Source of the DNA: CAZSXU01 sp964610505
GTDB lineage: Bacteria > Arandabacterota > Arandabacteria > JAGLYR01
Direction of reading: 5' to 3'
Length of the DNA: 64,000 nucleotides
Assembly: GCA_964610505.1 (NCBI GenBank)
Contig: CAZSXU010000016.1
Location: 32,824 to 96,823, forward strand
Positions 24,735 to 34,212 of the stretch are shown in pieces; positions within the stretch are counted from its first letter, which is position 1; every line of letters begins with the position of its first letter. The position numbers and the translations under genes were made by a program. Below the pieces are notes generated by a model. It saw only the letters and a list, made by a program, of their open reading frames with translations. It had not been told where the DNA came from and did not search any database.

Positions 24735-25328
24735 ATGCAGCATTCACCGCGGGACGTTGGGTGGATTGAGGTGGTTGTCGGAAGTATGTTCTCCGGCAAG
24801 ACGGAGGAGCTGATCCGTCGCCTTCGGCTGGCCCGCATTGCAAAGCAGAAGGTTCAGGTCTTCAAACCCGCCATCGACTCGCGCTTCAGCAGGGGACAGA
24901 TCGTCTCTCACGACGACACGGCGCTGGCGAGCCTCTCCGTGGCCAGCTCGCGGGAAATCCTCGAGCGTCTCCATCCGGACACGGATGTGGTGGGGGTCGA
25001 CGAGGGTCAGTTTTTCGACAGTTGCCTGCCCGAGGTCTGTGAGGCCATGGCAAGCCGAGGTCTCAGAGTGATCGTCGCCGCGCTGGACCAGGACTACACG
25101 GGCAATCCCTTCGGGCCCACGCCCATGCTGATGGCCGTGGCCGAGTACGTGACCAAACAGCTGGCCATCTGCACCGTCTGCGGGAATCCCGCCAACCGCT
25201 CTCAGCGGATCTCGGGCGGCGCCGATCAGGTGCAGGTGGGCGCCTCCGAAGCGTACGAGGCGCGCTGCCGGAAATGCTTCCGGCCCTTCGTCGTGGAGCA
25301 GGGCCGGCTCGAGATTCCATCGGAATAG
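24735..25328 (+). CDS. tdk: Thymidine kinase
   Basis: The 197-residue protein, read from ATG 24735, is a type II thymidine kinase. The P-loop is GSMFSGKTEELIRR near residue 15, the Walker-B/catalytic region is VDEGQFFD near 90 with the conserved Glu-Gly-Gln-Phe-Phe, and the lasso region has DQDYTGNPFGP. A zinc site is formed by CTVCG and CRKCF near the C-terminus. It phosphorylates thymidine with ATP to dTMP in the salvage pathway. Length and motif order are normal. The ribosome site is weak. The neighbouring deaminase fits a nucleoside-salvage group. Confidence 0.96.
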   Translation: MQHSPRDVGWIEVVVGSMFSGKTEELIRRLRLARIAKQKVQVFKPAIDSRFSRGQIVSHDDTALASLSVASSREILERLHPDTDVVGVDEGQFFDSCLPEVCEAMASRGLRVIVAALDQDYTGNPFGPTPMLMAVAEYVTKQLAICTVCGNPANRSQRISGGADQVQVGASEAYEARCRKCFRPFVVEQGRLEIPSE

Positions 25329-25391
25329 ATCGCTCTCCTATATTGACTGCAGCATTCGGACACGCCAACACTCTTGTACGTACCGGGGTCT

Positions 25392-26417
25392 ATGATGAAG
25401 CCCGCTCTCAAGTCTCGAACCCCCGAGGACCTTCGCGGCTGGTTTGAATCGAGGCACCAGCCCCGGTATCGGGTGGATCAGCTGCTGGAATGGACGTACC
25501 GCCGGTGGGCGGATTGCTTCGAGACCATGAGCAATCTACCCAAGAACCTGAGACGCGATCTCGACGAGTCCTTCGATCTGAATTCAGTGACGGCCGCCGA
25601 CGTTCGGGAGGAAACCGACGGCACGAGGAAGACGCTCTATCGCCTGCGGGACGGAGAATCGATCGAGACGGTCTGGATCCCTTCCCCCAAGCGACTGACC
25701 GTATGCCTCTCCACCCAGGTCGGCTGCCCCATCGGTTGCCCTTTCTGCGCCAGTGGAGAGGGCGGCTTCATCCGCAACCTGTCGCCCGACGAGATCGTGG
25801 ACCAGGCCATACACGAATCGGCGCGCGAGGGCCGGGCGCCCTCTCACGTGGTCGTGATGGGAATGGGGGAGCCGCTCCTCAACTACGAGAATCTCATGGC
25901 CGCCCTTTCCGCACTGAACGCCCCCTGGGGAATGGGGATCGGTGCCCGGCGGATCACCATCTCCACGTGTGGGATTGTCCCGGGCATCCGCCGTCTCTCG
26001 AAGGAAGGGAAACAGTGGAACCTCTCGGTTTCACTCCACGCGCCGGACGGCGAAACCCGAGCGAGTCTGGTACCGGCGGAGAACCGGTATCCTCTGGAGG
26101 ACGTTCTCGAGGCATGCCGGATGTACCGCGACCGGACGGGGCGTCAGGTCACGCTTGAGTATACGCTCCTGAGGGGGGTGAATGATTCTCCCGGACAGGC
26201 GGCCCAACTGGCCAGCATTTCCCGGGAGCTCGATGTGAAGGTCAATCTGATCCCCTACAATCCGGTGGATCCGCTTCCCTACCGGCGGCCGGATGAAGGG
26301 GCGGTCGAGACGTTCGTCAAGGCGGTGGAGGCCGGCCGGGGAAAAATCACGGTCCGCAGAGAAAAGGGCGGATCCATAGACGCCGCGTGCGGCCAGCTTC
26401 GACTCAGGCGGGGATGA
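25392..26417 (+). CDS. rlmN: 23S rRNA (adenine2503-C2)-methyltransferase RlmN
   Basis: The 341-residue radical-SAM protein has the cluster motif CPIGCPFC at about 111-118 (CxxxCxxC). VVVMGMGEPLLNYENL and RITISTCGIVPGIRRL are the standard SAM-binding and GGEP-type segments, and SVSLHAPDGETR precedes the substrate region. The catalytic C-terminal Cys is in DAACGQLR. RlmN methylates C2 of A2503 in 23S rRNA and A37 of some tRNAs through a Cys-methyl intermediate, using a [4Fe-4S] cluster. Both catalytic cysteines are present. Start chosen at ATG 25392; the next ATG is adjacent. The stop overlaps the start of the GH13 gene. Confidence 0.96.
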   Translation: MMKPALKSRTPEDLRGWFESRHQPRYRVDQLLEWTYRRWADCFETMSNLPKNLRRDLDESFDLNSVTAADVREETDGTRKTLYRLRDGESIETVWIPSPKRLTVCLSTQVGCPIGCPFCASGEGGFIRNLSPDEIVDQAIHESAREGRAPSHVVVMGMGEPLLNYENLMAALSALNAPWGMGIGARRITISTCGIVPGIRRLSKEGKQWNLSVSLHAPDGETRASLVPAENRYPLEDVLEACRMYRDRTGRQVTLEYTLLRGVNDSPGQAAQLASISRELDVKVNLIPYNPVDPLPYRRPDEGAVETFVKAVEAGRGKITVRREKGGSIDAACGQLRLRRG

Positions 26418-28690
26418 TGAAGAACGCGTTTCGAATTCTCGCCGCCCTCATCGGGTTGACGGTGATTCTCTCTTCCTGCGGGAAGGAAGAAACGACCGGT
26501 CAAGAACCGCCCGTGCCCCCGATCGAAGGGGACCTGGCGGTTTCGCTCACGCTGACGGACCCGTCCGGCGGCCCCCCCACTCCCCGGGATTCGCTCATCT
26601 CGGAAGTTTCCGTGGTCAATCGCGGCGATGGAGTCGCACATGAGGTGGTCATCGTCGATTCTCTGATTCCCGGATTTGCCTTCCTCCGGGCGGAGAGCGA
26701 TCCCGAGGCCCGGATCGCCGTGGATGAAGCCGTTCGGATGGATTCGCTGTCGCTCTCACCGGGGGACTCGGCGGTTCTCAGAGTCTCCATGGAAGTGCCG
26801 GAGCGTTTCCCCGATGGGTTCCGTATCTCCTCCCGGGCGCGGGTAACCTACGATCACGACAGCCTGTCGGCCACGCCTCGCGAGCTCGTACTCTCGGACG
26901 ACCCCCACACGGGGACACCGGAAGACCGGACGGTTGCGACCGTGGAGAACGAAGGCATGGACTTCTTTCTTCTGGCGCCGGGAGTCGTCGGCGTGCAGTT
27001 GGCCGGCGAATTCAACGGCTGGGACTGGCAACGGGCCGACTACGCCATGTTTCCGGATGAGGAGCGGAGGACCTGGGGTCTGACGCTCGCGGATGTGAAG
27101 GGGGCGGAGCAGTACAAGTTCGTCATCCCGAACGCGTCGGAGGGCGATTGGGTCGGTGATCCGAGAGCCGTCCGCCTGGCCGACGACGGGTATGGCTCCT
27201 ACAACGCCGTCGCCGGAGTTCCACTGCCCGATCCCGTCGATCCCCTGCCGGGCGGGATCGATCCCACTCGTCTCGTCATCTACGAGCTTCTCACCTACGA
27301 CTTCAGCGCAACGGGCGACCTGGCGGGGCTCGCGGCCGGTCTTACGGGTGGGATACAGAATCTCGCGGACCTGGGAATCAACGCCGTCGAACTCCTGCCG
27401 ATGACGGCCGCGTACCGTTCGGGTTTCAACTGGGGGTACAACCCGGGATTCTACTTTGCCGTCGATCCGGACTATGGAACCCCCGAGGAGTTCGCCGGGT
27501 TCGTCGAAACCTGCCACGATCACGGCATCGCCGTGATCCTGGACATGGTGTTCAATCATTGCGACGGCGGTGCTCCGCTGGCCCAGCTGGATCGCCTCGG
27601 AACCGGAGGCGTGTTCCTCAACCCGGAACAGGATGACGTGTTTGCGATGCCGCAGCTCAACTGGTTCACCACCGAAATGCGGGAGTTCTTTCTCGATTGC
27701 GCGCTGTTCTGGATCGAACAATACGGGGTCGACGGCTTCCGGATGGACCTGGTCGACTGGCGGGATTACGAGGGCTACCAGTGGTGGCGGAACCAGATCA
27801 AAGCGCTTCATCCCGAGTTCTTCCTGATCGGCGAGGATTTCTCCCTCCCGCCCTGGAACTCCGTGACTGTCTCGGGGATGGACGCCCAGTGGGGCGGGCA
27901 GCACACGGACGCATGGGGCGGAGTGGCGAACAACTTCCAGCAGGTCGTGATGGCGATCCTCCAGGAGGACTACTACCAGCCGCGGTGGGGGGTGAATCCC
28001 CCGGGTCTGGGTTGTTTCGAGACCGACTGCAATCCCATGTGGGCTCTCGCCAATGTTCTTGAGTGGACGCCCGGATACCCGACTTTCCACAATGAGATCA
28101 AGTATATCGTGAGTCACGACGAGCGGAGACTCGTGTATGAGGTGGAGCATTCGGATGAGCTCGAGGCGAGATCTATGGGTGCCCGAAAGGCCAAGCTCGG
28201 AGCGGCCACCCTGCTTACGGCCGTGGGCGTTCCGATGATCTACATGGGCGAGGAGATTGGGGAGGATGATCCCGTCGGGCAGGATCCCGCTCCGAACAAG
28301 GTCGATTGGGACGAGGGGGATCCGTCCATCCGCTCCTACTATCGGTCGCTGATCGAACTTCGTCTGTCGCACCCGACACTGGCCGGAGGCGGGATTGACT
28401 TTCACTGTCCGTCATGGGGAACCGAGAGCGGGACCTGTCAGGTGAACAAGACGATCTGCTACTGGCGGTATCTGGGATCCCCCGCCCAGGCGGACATCGT
28501 GGTCGCGTCCAACTACGATCACGCCAGCCACGACTTTGATGTACCGTTTCCCTCTTCAGGAACCTGGTATCTCCTCGACCCCGAGCTGGGGTCGGCAGCC
28601 GCCGTCGAGATCGAAAGCGGTGCCTATGCCATGACGCTGACCGCGTCGACTGCGTACATTTTCCTCAAGGACGTGCAGTACCTCCCCTGA
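26414..28690 (+). CDS. GH13 alpha-amylase-family lipoprotein with DUF11-like and CBM48-like modules
   Basis: The 758-residue protein begins with ATGA overlap on rlmN and has a lipobox (VILSSC). Residues about 40-170 form a DUF11-like beta-sandwich (VVNRGDGVAHEVVIVDSL, SLSPGDSAVLRVSM). About 180-270 is a CBM48/E-set module (VQLAGEFNGWDWQRADY, EQYKFVIP). The GH13 barrel follows with all four regions: I DMVFNH, II GFRMDLVDW, III LIGEDF, IV VSHDERR. The nucleophile Asp and acid Glu are present; region IV has SHD in place of NHD. The family hydrolyses or transfers alpha-glucans. Lipid anchoring implies action in the periplasm or at the surface, so it may feed the alpha-glucan locus at 50-64 kb. 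Exact activity is open. Confidence 0.93.
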   Translation: MMKNAFRILAALIGLTVILSSCGKEETTGQEPPVPPIEGDLAVSLTLTDPSGGPPTPRDSLISEVSVVNRGDGVAHEVVIVDSLIPGFAFLRAESDPEARIAVDEAVRMDSLSLSPGDSAVLRVSMEVPERFPDGFRISSRARVTYDHDSLSATPRELVLSDDPHTGTPEDRTVATVENEGMDFFLLAPGVVGVQLAGEFNGWDWQRADYAMFPDEERRTWGLTLADVKGAEQYKFVIPNASEGDWVGDPRAVRLADDGYGSYNAVAGVPLPDPVDPLPGGIDPTRLVIYELLTYDFSATGDLAGLAAGLTGGIQNLADLGINAVELLPMTAAYRSGFNWGYNPGFYFAVDPDYGTPEEFAGFVETCHDHGIAVILDMVFNHCDGGAPLAQLDRLGTGGVFLNPEQDDVFAMPQLNWFTTEMREFFLDCALFWIEQYGVDGFRMDLVDWRDYEGYQWWRNQIKALHPEFFLIGEDFSLPPWNSVTVSGMDAQWGGQHTDAWGGVANNFQQVVMAILQEDYYQPRWGVNPPGLGCFETDCNPMWALANVLEWTPGYPTFHNEIKYIVSHDERRLVYEVEHSDELEARSMGARKAKLGAATLLTAVGVPMIYMGEEIGEDDPVGQDPAPNKVDWDEGDPSIRSYYRSLIELRLSHPTLAGGGIDFHCPSWGTESGTCQVNKTICYWRYLGSPAQADIVVASNYDHASHDFDVPFPSSGTWYLLDPELGSAAAVEIESGAYAMTLTASTAYIFLKDVQYLP

Positions 28691-28779
28691 GATTCAGAGA
28701 TGCTCAACGCGGCATGGAGATCCCCCGCCGGGCCCGCGTGTTTGTCCCCACCCTGGAAACCCGAATCCTGCGGACTCGA

Positions 28780-29052
28780 TGTAGAATCATAGGTTGATAT
28801 GATAGATACTTAGTTTTACGATATATCAATTGACAAGCAGGATCAAATATGTAACAAAAGTGACAAAAAGCAATTAAAGCAATAATCATAGAGAAGACGA
28901 GGGCCTATTACCCGATAATAGCCGTTCGAATTCTGTAGAAAGAACGATCGTTTCTCTGAAATTTTCGCTTGACATATTGGTAAGATTTGCGCATATTGAC
29001 ATCTAATTGTGTGAGTAGCAATGTCGTTTGTTTCAACCAATGGAGGTGGTGT
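28780..29052 (+). promoter_or_regulatory. AT-rich promoter region with repeated TTGACA boxes
   Basis: This stretch is plainly AT-richer than its surroundings. TTGACA occurs at 28830, 28969 and 28996. The best pair is TTGACA (28969-28974), 17 nt, CATATT (28992-28997), 55 nt before the start at 29053. The last two boxes sit 27 nt apart as a direct repeat. Confidence 0.55.
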
Positions 29053-31662
29053 ATGTTTCTCAGGCCGTTGGGATTTGTGCTTCCTGGGCTGCTTGCAGCT
29101 CTACTCTGGACCCCCAATCCTATCCACGCGTCGGTAACCTGGACCCCGATGGGAATCGGAACCCCCTCGGGCCTCCTGGCCGTGGCGATTGACCCGTCGT
29201 CCTCGAGCACCATGTATATGTGCAGTGACTTCGGAGGACCGTACAAGACGACCGACGGCGGCGTAAGCTGGGACGCAATCACGAACGGCATCATGTGCGA
29301 GGGATGGTATTACCAGAGTGTCTCGGGAGACTTCCTCATCAACCCGGACGACACGGACATCCTGTACAAGGGTGGCTACGACTTGTTCAAGAGCACCGAC
29401 GGCGGAGACAGCTGGACCGATATCTGGGACTCGGATAGACGGGGGGCTGTGCGGTTGGGAATGGACACAGCCCGTCCCGACACCATCTACATGGGTACGG
29501 GTATGGGTGGCCGGGCCTGGAAGGACAGTTTCTTCGTATGGTCCGGCGACGGGGGCGACAACTGGTACAGGCTCCAGGATGGATTACCCACGGGTCTGAG
29601 GCCGCTTGGTATCGAGGTGGATCCCGGTACGCATGACGTATTCTTGGGCAGCAACATCGGCGTCTACTACTTGAAGCAAGGAGACACGACGTGGACAAAA
29701 AGAAGCGCGGGTCTGCCGGACTCCGCCTCCCTGTACGACTACTTCGATGGCCACTTGGTCGGTTCCTGGCCCCTGGCCCTTAGTTCCAGCGGTCAGAGCC
29801 TCACCCTGTATTATTGTGCGGACAGTGTCTACGTGAGCACGGATGCCGGCGCCAACTGGGCGTCAACCGCCTGCACCAGCCTTCCAACAGATTCTACCAA
29901 CTATCGTCGGATCGAGATTCATCCGGACTATCCGGACACGATCTACGTAATCGGGTGCGACCCTTACACGACATATCTGGACAAGTCGACGGACGGTGGG
30001 GCGAACTGGAATGCTCTGTGGCGAGGCCGGCCCTACGACGTCGGCGGCTCGTCGAACGGCGGTGACAAAACACTCTCTTCCATGGCCATTGGCCACAACG
30101 ATCCGGACGTTCTCCTCGTGGGCCGGTTCAAGAGTACGGATGGTGGATCGAACTGGTCTTGCGTGGGGGGTGACAGCCTCTGCAGCGGAGACTACTGGAA
30201 GAGCAAAGGAGTACAGCCCATCCCCGGCTGCGCGGTTGCCGTGAGTCCGACCAACTCGGACAGCGTATATCTTGGGTTCGCGGATGCCGGATTCCAGGAC
30301 AGCCATGATGGGGGCACCTGTTGCCGGTGGGACACGACCGGGATGGGACTGAAGTGGGGGGGCGAGGACTGTCTGGACATCGCAATCGATCCGGACTCCT
30401 CGCACATCATCTATGCTTCGATCTGGCACACGTTTGGAGAGGACGCGAACAAGAAGGGCAAGCTCTTCCAAAGCACCGACTTTGGCCAGACCTGGACCGA
30501 GCTCCACAGCGCGGGGGCCCACAGGATTCGGTCCATCGCGCTGGGGGGAGGGACCACCACGACCCGTACGATCTACATCGGGGTCGAGGATGTGGGAGTC
30601 AAGAAGAGCACCGATTCAGGCTCGAGCTGGACAAATGTGACGAACAACCTCGGTCAAGGCGGGTTGTCGGGGGCGGACAGCCGGAAAGTCACGAGGGTCA
30701 TTATCGAACCGGGAGACGACAATCACGTTTTCTGCGCAATCAAGATGGATTACACGGATACGAGTAGTGGCAGAAGCGCTCCGGTCATTGGGGGGGTCTG
30801 GGAGACGGCCAACGGAGGAACGTCGTGGAGTCGAACGGATACGACCATCGTTTCGGTCCACGACGTTGCGATGCATCCCGATCGGCACGACACTCTCTGG
30901 GCCGCTGCGCAGGATCACGTGCGGTGGACGACCTATCCGAGCTATGCGAGTGTCGACAGCGGTGGAGTCTACATGAGCCCCGATGGCGGGACGACCTGGA
31001 CCAAGAAATTCGGCAACCGGTACGCGGGGGCTGTCGCAATCAATCCGGATTGCCCGAATCGGGTGTTCGCGGGTCTCGTGGATTTCCGGCCGAAGATCTG
31101 GCAGAAAGAGGACACCGTGTATCCGGGCGGAGTGAGCATCGAGTGCGGCATTATCATGAGCACCAACAACGGCAATGCCTGGACGAAGGTCAACACTGGC
31201 TTGGACCACGGTTACATTCTCCGGATTGCCCATGATTCGAAGGATCCCCGAAACGTTTACGTAGGTACCAATGGCGGGGGTTTCTTCAAGGCGAGCGACG
31301 CTTATGATTTCTGCAACGAGATCCCGGGTGGAGGAGGCATGGCACCGCCCTCGCCTCCTCGGCAGACGCGCGGTGGCATTCCCAAGGTCCACTTCCTCGA
31401 CCAGAATGTCCCCAACCCGTTTAATCCCGTCACGCAGGTTACATTCGGTCTGCCCAGGGCGGGAGACGTCGACGTCTCCATCTACAACGTGCTGGGGCAG
31501 AGGGTGATTCGACTGGCCGAAGGTCGTCACGACCCGGGAGTCTATCGGGTCAACTGGGATGGGACGAATGCAAACGGCCGGATCGTCGCAAGCGGAATCT
31601 ACTTCTGCCGCATGACGGCCGGAGAGTTCAGGCAAACTCGCCGGCTGGTATTGATGAAATAG
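29053..31662 (+). CDS. Secreted BNR/sortilin-type propeller protein with C-terminal NPFNP sorting-type domain
   Basis: The 869-residue protein starts at ATG 29053 behind GGAGGTGG, with a signal peptide ending in PIHAS. It contains many BNR/Asp-box units: KTTDGGVSW, KSTDGGDSW, WSGDGGDNW, VSTDAGANW, KSTDGGANW, QSTDFGQTW, KSTDSGSSW, MSPDGGTTW, MSTNNGNAW. These form one or two beta-propellers like those of sialidases, xyloglucanases (GH74) and Vps10. The conserved Asp pairs of GH74 cannot be confirmed by eye. The last 85 residues are the FlgD/sorting-type domain (LDQNVPNPFNP ... GIYFCRM). The first 23 codons of the longer frame lie in the AT-rich promoter and are excluded. I predict a surface protein, either glycan-active or adhesive. 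Confidence 0.92.
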   Translation: MFLRPLGFVLPGLLAALLWTPNPIHASVTWTPMGIGTPSGLLAVAIDPSSSSTMYMCSDFGGPYKTTDGGVSWDAITNGIMCEGWYYQSVSGDFLINPDDTDILYKGGYDLFKSTDGGDSWTDIWDSDRRGAVRLGMDTARPDTIYMGTGMGGRAWKDSFFVWSGDGGDNWYRLQDGLPTGLRPLGIEVDPGTHDVFLGSNIGVYYLKQGDTTWTKRSAGLPDSASLYDYFDGHLVGSWPLALSSSGQSLTLYYCADSVYVSTDAGANWASTACTSLPTDSTNYRRIEIHPDYPDTIYVIGCDPYTTYLDKSTDGGANWNALWRGRPYDVGGSSNGGDKTLSSMAIGHNDPDVLLVGRFKSTDGGSNWSCVGGDSLCSGDYWKSKGVQPIPGCAVAVSPTNSDSVYLGFADAGFQDSHDGGTCCRWDTTGMGLKWGGEDCLDIAIDPDSSHIIYASIWHTFGEDANKKGKLFQSTDFGQTWTELHSAGAHRIRSIALGGGTTTTRTIYIGVEDVGVKKSTDSGSSWTNVTNNLGQGGLSGADSRKVTRVIIEPGDDNHVFCAIKMDYTDTSSGRSAPVIGGVWETANGGTSWSRTDTTIVSVHDVAMHPDRHDTLWAAAQDHVRWTTYPSYASVDSGGVYMSPDGGTTWTKKFGNRYAGAVAINPDCPNRVFAGLVDFRPKIWQKEDTVYPGGVSIECGIIMSTNNGNAWTKVNTGLDHGYILRIAHDSKDPRNVYVGTNGGGFFKASDAYDFCNEIPGGGGMAPPSPPRQTRGGIPKVHFLDQNVPNPFNPVTQVTFGLPRAGDVDVSIYNVLGQRVIRLAEGRHDPGVYRVNWDGTNANGRIVASGIYFCRMTAGEFRQTRRLVLMK

Positions 31663-31683
31663 AAGCACGTAAGGGAGGACAAT

Positions 31684-31713
31684 AGAGCGGGCGGCCCAAG
31701 GGCCGCCCGCTCT
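31684..31713. terminator. Bidirectional perfect 14-bp hairpin
   Basis: AGAGCGGGCGGCCC and GGGCCGCCCGCTCT pair perfectly around AA. It lies between the convergent ends of the propeller gene and the aminotransferase fusion. No U-tract on either side. Confidence 0.65.
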
Positions 31714-31746
31714 CATATGCTCAGTCTTGAATAGTGGTGACCCTTC

Positions 31747-34194
31747 TTACTTCATCACCGTTTCGATGATCTGCTTCTCAATCTCCGACCTCGACGCGAT
31801 CGCTGTATTCACCATGTAACACCGGGCGCTCTCGAAGAGCTTGGCGAAGTATCGCTTCTGGAGTTCGATCCGATCGGCCGTCTTCACCAGAAGGTGCGGG
31901 TTGAAAAACGGTTGATCGCGGTAGGTGGAGAGCAGCGGCCCGGGGCCCGATGAGGCCTCCACCCGCGCATCTTCCAGGACGCGAATGGCCTCAGGCCCCT
32001 CGGTCTTCATGAGCGCGGACGCCAGCGGATCCGTCCTGAGCAGGAACACGTATTTCACGGGCGTCCTCTTGGCGTATTCCCCGGGCCCCCCGACCCAGTA
32101 GGGATCCAGCATCGCCCGGGAGTTCCCCGACGCCGAGAAACAGTGGGTGGATCCCCGGTCCAGGCGGCAGCGTTCGAGACGCTCGCAGGACGTGTAGGTG
32201 CAGTCCTCCTTCTTGGTGACCACGTTTTCGCATTTGCTCCGGTCCATGAGAGACACCCAGTCGGGGTTGGCCTCTACGACCTTGGTTTTCACGTAGAACT
32301 TGCGCTCCGAAATGTCGGCGAAAGCTTCGCCTCCCACGTAGCGAACGAAGAAGTAGTCGTTGGAATGGATTCGAACCCCGTCGTGCCGTGCGAGCGCGGC
32401 GAAGAGCCCCTTTCGACCCGTGCCGGGCCCGCCGATGAGGACCACGCCGATCCCTCCGAAGTCGAGGCACGCGCCGTTGATCCCGTGGAGATCGAACAGC
32501 CGTTCGCCGACGTCGGTCACCATCCCCAGGGCCAGGGATCGCAGCTGCCCGTAGAAAGCGGAGTTGACCAGAACCCCCGTTCGGGATTCGGAGTTGTAGA
32601 ACGCGCGAGGCTCGCGGCCCGGAATAGACTTGGCGCCGTAGAGGATTCCGTGAGGTTCCAGGTCGGCCTCCAGCTGAGACGGATACCAGTTCTCCATCCA
32701 GAAATCGTTGAGATGGGGACTGTTGGTGCGCAGCTGGATGACCATCCCGCCGATGTTGGCGTTCCACTCGTAGTACCCGTCGTGGCCCATGTGGGCTTCC
32801 ACCTCGGATACCAGCGCGTTCCTCAGCTCGAGGCTCTGATCGGGTTCGGTTTCGACGTAGCTGCGGACCTTGGTCACCGTGTTGGCCAGCCGGACTTTGG
32901 CGATCTTCTTGGCCACCTGGAGCTTGGACATGGCCTCCGAGATGCGGTCCATTGCTTGCTCGATCTTGTCCATAGAGGTTGAGTAGGAGAACCGGATGAA
33001 GCGGTCGGACCCGAAAGCATCACCCGGCACCACCGCCACTTTGGCCACCTTCAGGAGGAAGTAGGCCATCCCGTAGGAGTTCCGGATCTGCATCCCCTCG
33101 TATTCCTTGTCGTAGTACGCGGAGACGTTCGGGAAGAGGTAGAAAGCGCCCTTCGGTTCCACGCAGGAAACGCCCGGGATGGACCGGACTTTGTGCAGCA
33201 TGAAATTGCGGCGCTTCTGGAATTCGGCCAGCATTCTCTGGACATCGCTCTGGGGTCCCCGAAACGCTTCCAGCGCGGCCATCTGGGAGACCGAGGAGGC
33301 GTTCGACGTGTTGTGACTCTGAATCTTGGACATCGCGGCAATCACATCGCGCGGACCGGCCGCGTAGCCGATCCTCCAACCGGTCATCGAATAGGCCTTT
33401 GAGACCCCGTTGATCAGGATCGTTCGCTGTTTCACCCTGGGACCGAGGGAGGCGATGCTCGTGAAGCGGAAGCCGTCGTAAACCAGTTTCTCGTAGATCT
33501 CGTCGGCGATGATGAAGATTCCCTCTTCGGCGGCAATCTCGCAGATGTCCTCCAGCTCTTCCCGCGTGTAGGCGGCGCCGGTGGGGTTGGAGGGATTGTT
33601 GAGGATCACGGCTTTGGTGTTGAACGTGAGTGCGGCTCGGAACTCCTCCGGCGTCATTCGAAAGCCGTTCTCTTCCTTCGTCGGAACGATGACCGTCTTC
33701 CCCTTCGCCAGGGACACCTGGGCCGGGTACGAAACCCAGTACGGGGCCGGAATGATGACCTCTTCGCCTTTGTTGAGGAGCGCCGTGCACAGGTTGTACA
33801 GGCAGTTCTTGGCTCCGGGAGAGACGATGATTTCATCCACGTCGTAGTCCAGCCCGTGGTCGTCCCGCAACCGCTTGACAATGGCCCGGCGAAGCTCGGG
33901 CACGCCCGTGTTGGCCGTGTACTTGGTGATGTTCTGATCAATCGCGCGCTTCCCCGCGTCCTTGATGTGTTCGGGCGTGGGGAAATCCGGCTCCCCGACG
34001 CTCAAGTCGATGACGTCGATTCCCTCGGCCATCATGGAGGCCGCCTTGGCCGAGATCCGGAGCGTCGGCGAGGTTGGGACCCGGCTCACCCGGTCGGCCA
34101 CCGTGCCGGTGGCCTGGCGAGCGGGCTCGGGGGAAGATGCGGCCGGCACCCCCATGACGGGTCCGGATCCTTCAGATTCCGTTTTGGTCGCCAT
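31747..34194 (-). CDS. Class I aminotransferase fused to a PEP-carboxykinase-like domain
   Basis: One uninterrupted 815-residue frame. Residues about 35-425 are a complete aspartate-type aminotransferase: YTANTGVPELR, NNPSNPTG at 199-206, ADEIYEKL with cofactor Asp231, SKAYSMTGWR with PLP Lys266, and substrate Arg401. Residues about 440-815 align collinearly with the PEP carboxykinase at 36061: AFYGQLRS against YMGEDKKG, LHG against LHAG, P-loop GGPGTGRKG (588-596) against GLSATGKST, SNDYFFVR against QDDIVFLK, FYVKT against FFVKT, CENV against MENV, and a C-terminal VNT against YNT. The P-loop Lys is Arg594, and the paired metal-site Lys residues are lost. Five Cys at 655-685 form an unusual cluster. 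It follows flotillin by 18 nt. The domain may be a regulatory pseudo-kinase or a diverged enzyme. Confidence 0.93.
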   Translation of the reverse strand: MATKTESEGSGPVMGVPAASSPEPARQATGTVADRVSRVPTSPTLRISAKAASMMAEGIDVIDLSVGEPDFPTPEHIKDAGKRAIDQNITKYTANTGVPELRRAIVKRLRDDHGLDYDVDEIIVSPGAKNCLYNLCTALLNKGEEVIIPAPYWVSYPAQVSLAKGKTVIVPTKEENGFRMTPEEFRAALTFNTKAVILNNPSNPTGAAYTREELEDICEIAAEEGIFIIADEIYEKLVYDGFRFTSIASLGPRVKQRTILINGVSKAYSMTGWRIGYAAGPRDVIAAMSKIQSHNTSNASSVSQMAALEAFRGPQSDVQRMLAEFQKRRNFMLHKVRSIPGVSCVEPKGAFYLFPNVSAYYDKEYEGMQIRNSYGMAYFLLKVAKVAVVPGDAFGSDRFIRFSYSTSMDKIEQAMDRISEAMSKLQVAKKIAKVRLANTVTKVRSYVETEPDQSLELRNALVSEVEAHMGHDGYYEWNANIGGMVIQLRTNSPHLNDFWMENWYPSQLEADLEPHGILYGAKSIPGREPRAFYNSESRTGVLVNSAFYGQLRSLALGMVTDVGERLFDLHGINGACLDFGGIGVVLIGGPGTGRKGLFAALARHDGVRIHSNDYFFVRYVGGEAFADISERKFYVKTKVVEANPDWVSLMDRSKCENVVTKKEDCTYTSCERLERCRLDRGSTHCFSASGNSRAMLDPYWVGGPGEYAKRTPVKYVFLLRTDPLASALMKTEGPEAIRVLEDARVEASSGPGPLLSTYRDQPFFNPHLLVKTADRIELQKRYFAKLFESARCYMVNTAIASRSEIEKQIIETVMK

Positions 34195-34212
34195 GTGAAT
34201 TTCCTCTGGGCG

